DNA from: Bacillota bacterium
GTDB lineage: Bacteria > Bacillota > Clostridia > Lachnospirales > Lachnospiraceae
NCBI GenBank assembly: GCA_023419655.1
Contig: JAEZXP010000128.1
Span: 1-10,249, forward strand
Reading direction: 5' to 3'
DNA: 10,249 nt
Under the pieces are notes generated by a model, which made no database searches, was not told the DNA's origin, and worked only from the letters and a program-made list of their open reading frames with translations. The position numbers and the translations under genes were made by a program. Below, piece after piece: positions 8,101-10,249 of the stretch. Position 1 is the first letter of the stretch. Every line of letters begins with the position of its first letter.

Positions 8101-8624
8101 AGCTCAAGAAAGAAATTACCCTTTCCGAATATCTTTTCATAGCTTAAAGCTGCATCCTTCGCCTCCGCATAAAATCCTCTTCTAAGATTTCCTGCCACTT
8201 CACCGCCAAGGCATGCACTCAAAGCAATGATTCCCTCACTATATTTGCTTAGAATCTCCTTGTCCACTCTGGGCTTATAATAAAAGCCCTCTAAGAAGCC
8301 TATGGATACGATTTTCATCAGATTCTGGTATCCTGTATTATTTTCCGCCAAGAGCACCAGATGATAATAACGGTCCTCTGTTGCCCCCGGTTCTCTGTCG
8401 AATCTGGAATTCGGTGCAACATAAACCTCACAGCCTATAATGGGCTTTATATTCTCGGAAAGGCAGGCTTTATAAAAATCAATGACACCATACATAACTC
8501 CGTGGTCCGTTATAGCAATACTATCCATGCCAAGTTCCTTTGCACGTAGCACCATCTCCTTGATTTTACCTGAACCATCAAGAAGACTGTATTCCGTATG
8601 AAGATGTAAATGAGTAAAATTCAT
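5136..8624 (-). CDS. dnaE: DNA polymerase III alpha subunit, DnaE type
   Basis: DnaE extends DNA at the replication fork; in Firmicutes it normally works alongside PolC. The 1162 residues match full-length DnaE. An N-terminal PHP domain (about 1-280) keeps the likely metal ligands: HLHLH (5-9), Asp16, TDHG (39-42), Glu66, His88 and TNDVH (204-208). It may therefore be an active proofreading exonuclease, as in some bacterial DnaE proteins. The C-family polymerase core follows, with GPGRGSATGS (355-364), the catalytic pair Asp399/Asp401 in PDIDIDF, and the third acidic residue Asp550 in KMDFLGLRT. A helix-hairpin-helix lies at about 825-850 (AIKGVG). QMNLFDF (913-919) fits the sliding-clamp binding motif. 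An OB fold is at about 995-1075, followed by a C-terminal region of about 85 residues. The start has GGAGG seven bases upstream. It heads an apparent dnaE-pfkA-exporter operon. No defect is seen. Confidence 0.97.
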   Translation of the reverse strand: MNFTHLHLHTEYSLLDGSGKIKEMVLRAKELGMDSIAITDHGVMYGVIDFYKACLSENIKPIIGCEVYVAPNSRFDREPGATEDRYYHLVLLAENNTGYQNLMKIVSIGFLEGFYYKPRVDKEILSKYSEGIIALSACLGGEVAGNLRRGFYAEAKDAALSYEKIFGKGNFFLELQDHGIPEQKTVNQGLIRMSNETGIKLVATNDVHYTYEQDSDSHDILLCIQTQKKVSDENRMRYEGGQYYLKSPEEMLEIFPYAEEALNNTYEIAKRCDVTIEFGGYKLPVYPVPAPYTAQEYLTLICREGMQERYGDVSQELWERMEYELKTIKDMGFADYFLVVWDFIKYARDNGIMVGPGRGSATGSIVSYSLKITDIDPIKYNLLFERFLNPERLTMPDIDIDFCFERRQEVIDYVTKKYGKDKVAQIVTFGTMAARAVIRDVGRALDLPYSQVDIAAKMIPAEIGITIEKALKINPDFKKLYEGDEDIKRLVDMSKRLEGLPRHTSMHAAGVVIGRESIDENVPLCTASDDSVTTQFTMVTLEELGLLKMDFLGLRTLTVIQNAVELVNKNRNPNDKLDINQIDYNESKVYELIGSGKTEGVFQLESSGMKSFMKELKPRNLEDIIAGIALYRPGPMDFIPKYIKGKNEAGLISYDCPQLEHILSTTHGCIVYQEQVMQIVRDLAGYSYGRSDLVRRAMSKKKEDVMIKERKTFIYGNEEENVPGCVKNGIPETVANHIFDEMVDFAKYAFTKSHAAAYAVISYQTAYLKYHYPVEFMAALMTSVIDNPGKVAQYIYNCRQMDIAILPPDINEGDAVFTVSDGAIRYALSAIKGVGRPVIEALVTERELNGPYKNLNDFATRLSGKEVNKRTIENFIKAGVFSRIHDNRHQLMISYIQILDRIAEEKKYNMAGQMNLFDFAGEEVRQEYELNLPDVEEYKKEEILAFEKEVLGIYVSGHPLEDYSDKIKKNVTGYSYDFIIDEEAGRSKVEDGSLQTIGGMITSKTIKTTRTNSAMAFVMLEDMFGAIEVIVFPRDFEKYKNMLEIDNKIFIRGRTTVEEDKDAKLICQDIIEFDAVPRELWVRFKELAEYQKTEEELYTLLDKYDGNDAVVIYCEKEKAMKRLPKSRNVKANQELITALRQVYSENNVLIVEKSLDTIGKMN

Positions 8625-8681
8625 CGTTATTCCTCCTCTCCTGTACCCGTAAACATTATTCCTTACTATCAGAGTAACGAA

Positions 8682-8708
8682 AGAATCCCAGGATAAATCC
8701 GGGATTCT
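8682..8708 (-). terminator. Hairpin terminator after the deacetylase-like gene
   Basis: AGAATCCC (8682-8689) pairs with GGGATTCT (8701-8708), and GGA (8691-8693) with TCC (8698-8700) around a four-base loop. A single bulged A at 8690 interrupts an otherwise perfect stem. On the minus strand it starts 22 bases after the deacetylase-like stop codon and is followed by TTTCGTT, a weak T-tract. It also lies upstream of dnaE, so partial read-through into dnaE is possible. I found no strong promoter between it and the dnaE start. Confidence 0.55.
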
Positions 8709-8730
8709 AATGTCAATCTATCAATTACTT

Positions 8731-10182
8731 TTACCAATCTCTTGGCGGCCTCTCAGGGTCTATGATTTCATCCAGATTAAACAAGTCCGCCAGCCTTTCC
8801 GGGAATTGCAGCATTGCCTGCCCGTCCAGAGGTCTCCTTGTCATTCTTACATAGTCATCCTTTATATGCATCCATGGCTTACTGTCAACTCCGCAAAAAT
8901 AATTGAATCCTTTTTCTTTTGCGAACTTATATTTTTCACTCGAATAGTGACCCATTGTTGTCTCAAAGTCCACTCCTTTAGGAAAAATATAGATATCAGT
9001 CGGCCCTATAATGTGTAAAACCTCATCAACCCATCTCTGTGTATCTCTTTTAAAATGCTCTGTAGTTATCTCCAAAGAGTTCCTATGTCCCCAACTATGA
9101 GAAGCAAATTCCCAGCCATTGGCCTTCATAGCTTCCGCAACTTCCTTAGCTGTCTCTACATCTTGTGCATAGGTAGGTGATTCGAGATCATTCGTCCTAT
9201 ATCCAAGAACGCCCTCATACCCTGTTAAAGCAATTATACCCTTGGCACCCTTATAGGAGAAATCAGGATGCTCTTCTACAAACTTGTCCAGTATAGGAAC
9301 CATATCGAAATCTCCCTGTACCGCACTTCCATCATCTAAAATCATCTCACAGGTGACCTTCCCGTCATCCCCAATCATAAGGCGCGAAGCAAATCCGTCA
9401 GGCTTCATGTATTCATAATAACTGACATCATCCTGAGACAGGACAAATGGCTTCTTACCCTCAGGCAGATATATCTTCTGTTCCTTGAATTTGTATGTTC
9501 CGTCATCCTGTAACTCAGGCTTTGCTATGTCATGTATGCTGACAAGTACATACCCATCCTCATACATTTTTTGCATCATCTTATTAAATTCATATATGGT
9601 CGTCATATACATATTATAGCCGGTTGAGGTATAATCAGCATCAAATGCTTTGCTATTATCGGCTACAAGAGTATGAAAAAACACATGATTAAACTCAGTA
9701 ACTGATTTATATGAGCCTCCGTACAAAAGTAAGGAATCCTTCGTCGTCTCCAAATCCTGGATTGCCTTAACAAGGGCAGGATATACCTGATAGCCTCCTT
9801 CTGCACCCTGATAGGTTTTAATAAGCTCGATTGCCGCGTCATAGTCATAGCTTAAGGTAAGCTTATTGGCCTCTGCTATCAGTTCTTCTCTTGCCTCTAT
9901 CTCTTTTTGCAGTCTTTCCTGTTCTTTCTGTGCCTCCAGCTGCTCCGGAGTTAGTTTTTCTTCTTTTTTACCGCCATTATCATTCACATTCTTATCATTA
10001 TTCTTATCTTCGTTCGGTGAGTTTTCCGTAATCTTATCCGGATTATCATTCTTTTTATTGTTTCGTGAAACAATATAATAAGAACCTGCCAGTAACACAA
10101 GCACTGCCAGCTCAATCACAAGAATAACGCTGAATCTTTTTAACGATTTCTTTTTTCGTCTTGCTCTCTTCTTATCGGCCAT
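8731..10182 (-). CDS. Membrane-anchored polysaccharide deacetylase-like protein (divergent NodB fold)
   Basis: This 483-residue protein begins with a very basic cytoplasmic tail (1-16) and one membrane helix (about 17-38) with no visible cleavage or lipobox site, so it should be anchored with its bulk outside. An Asn/Asp/Lys-rich linker (40-72) and a charged, coiled-coil-like helix (about 76-108) precede the C-terminal domain. There, SQDD (249-252) probably replaces the usual TFDDG acidic motif. SHSWGH (361-366) supplies the two metal-binding histidines of motif 2. MTRRP (447-451) may be the late Arg motif. Families with this fold remove acetyl groups from peptidoglycan or other glycans with a metal ion. 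The spacing between SQDD and SHSWGH (about 110 residues) is long and includes an Asp/Gly-rich insert (about 268-300). The ATG has AGAGG six bases upstream. Monocistronic: a hairpin terminator follows. Activity and substrate are inferred. Confidence 0.8.
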   Translation of the reverse strand: MADKKRARRKKKSLKRFSVILVIELAVLVLLAGSYYIVSRNNKKNDNPDKITENSPNEDKNNDKNVNDNGGKKEEKLTPEQLEAQKEQERLQKEIEAREELIAEANKLTLSYDYDAAIELIKTYQGAEGGYQVYPALVKAIQDLETTKDSLLLYGGSYKSVTEFNHVFFHTLVADNSKAFDADYTSTGYNMYMTTIYEFNKMMQKMYEDGYVLVSIHDIAKPELQDDGTYKFKEQKIYLPEGKKPFVLSQDDVSYYEYMKPDGFASRLMIGDDGKVTCEMILDDGSAVQGDFDMVPILDKFVEEHPDFSYKGAKGIIALTGYEGVLGYRTNDLESPTYAQDVETAKEVAEAMKANGWEFASHSWGHRNSLEITTEHFKRDTQRWVDEVLHIIGPTDIYIFPKGVDFETTMGHYSSEKYKFAKEKGFNYFCGVDSKPWMHIKDDYVRMTRRPLDGQAMLQFPERLADLFNLDEIIDPERPPRDW

Positions 10183-10197
10183 GTCACACCTCTTTCT

Positions 10198-10245
10198 ATT
10201 ATACTATATACTTTAAATTTATGGATACATTTCGCATACAGTATA
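10198..10245 (-). promoter_or_regulatory. Candidate -10 elements upstream of the deacetylase-like gene
   Basis: Two minus-strand -10 candidates are visible. TATACT (10245-10240) would give a leader of about 50 bases, but its -35 would lie beyond the window. TATAAT (10203-10198) is a perfect hexamer but is only 15 bases from the ATG, which would leave almost no leader before the ribosome binding site (AGAGG, 10193-10189), and it has no good -35. The upstream element is the more plausible of the two. Confidence 0.3.
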
Positions 10246-10249
10246 GCAT

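Noticed and set aside
8710..9018. Plus-strand reading frame of 102 codons at the end of the deacetylase-like gene
   Set aside because: It is antisense to a supported coding region and has no ribosome binding site or recognisable domain.
1..10249. CRISPR array, tRNA or rRNA gene, insertion sequence, phage or defence system
   Set aside because: No regularly spaced repeats, cloverleaf-like segment, transposase or defence protein motif was seen; almost all the window is explained by the seven genes and their signals.

Overview
The window looks like a chromosomal segment of a low-to-moderate GC, Gram-positive anaerobe of the Clostridia, most likely a Lachnospiraceae-type organism. This is inferred from the strong GGAGG-type ribosome binding sites, the AT-rich intergenic DNA, the PfkA sequence style, a full-length DnaE with a PHP domain, and the dnaE-pfkA adjacency common in Firmicutes. 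No database search was possible, so genus is not claimed.

Layout: six of the seven genes lie on the minus strand. In minus-strand order they are: (1) a membrane-anchored polysaccharide deacetylase-like protein (10182-8731), followed by a hairpin terminator; (2) a probable operon of dnaE (8624-5136), pfkA (5096-4128) and a homodimeric-type ABC exporter (4114-2369), with gaps of only 39 and 13 bp, ending in a nested hairpin terminator (2275-2343); (3) an ECF sigma factor (2076-1528) overlapping by 11 bp a single-pass membrane protein in the anti-sigma position (1538-567), driven by a good vegetative-type promoter. On the plus strand, a small single-pass membrane protein with a very acidic D/E-F repeat tail (150-437) converges on the anti-sigma gene. 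The two are separated by a long hairpin terminator (495-536).

How the genes fit together: DnaE and PfkA are housekeeping (DNA replication and glycolysis). The ABC exporter is co-transcribed with them by position, but its substrate cannot be read from sequence. The deacetylase-like protein and the sigma/anti-sigma pair are both cell-envelope functions. Whether the sigma factor controls any gene here is not visible, because I found no convincing ECF-type promoter in the window.

Non-coding DNA: no gap without a gene exceeds 300 bases. The longest (2077-2368, 292 bases) holds the sigma promoter, the exporter terminator and a few short repeats. I saw no tRNA, rRNA, CRISPR array, insertion sequence or phage gene. 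Most of the region is ordinary core genome. The less ordinary items are the acidic mini-protein, the cysteine-free anti-sigma-like protein, the divergent catalytic motifs of the deacetylase-like protein, and the TIDLD variant of the PfkA active-site loop.
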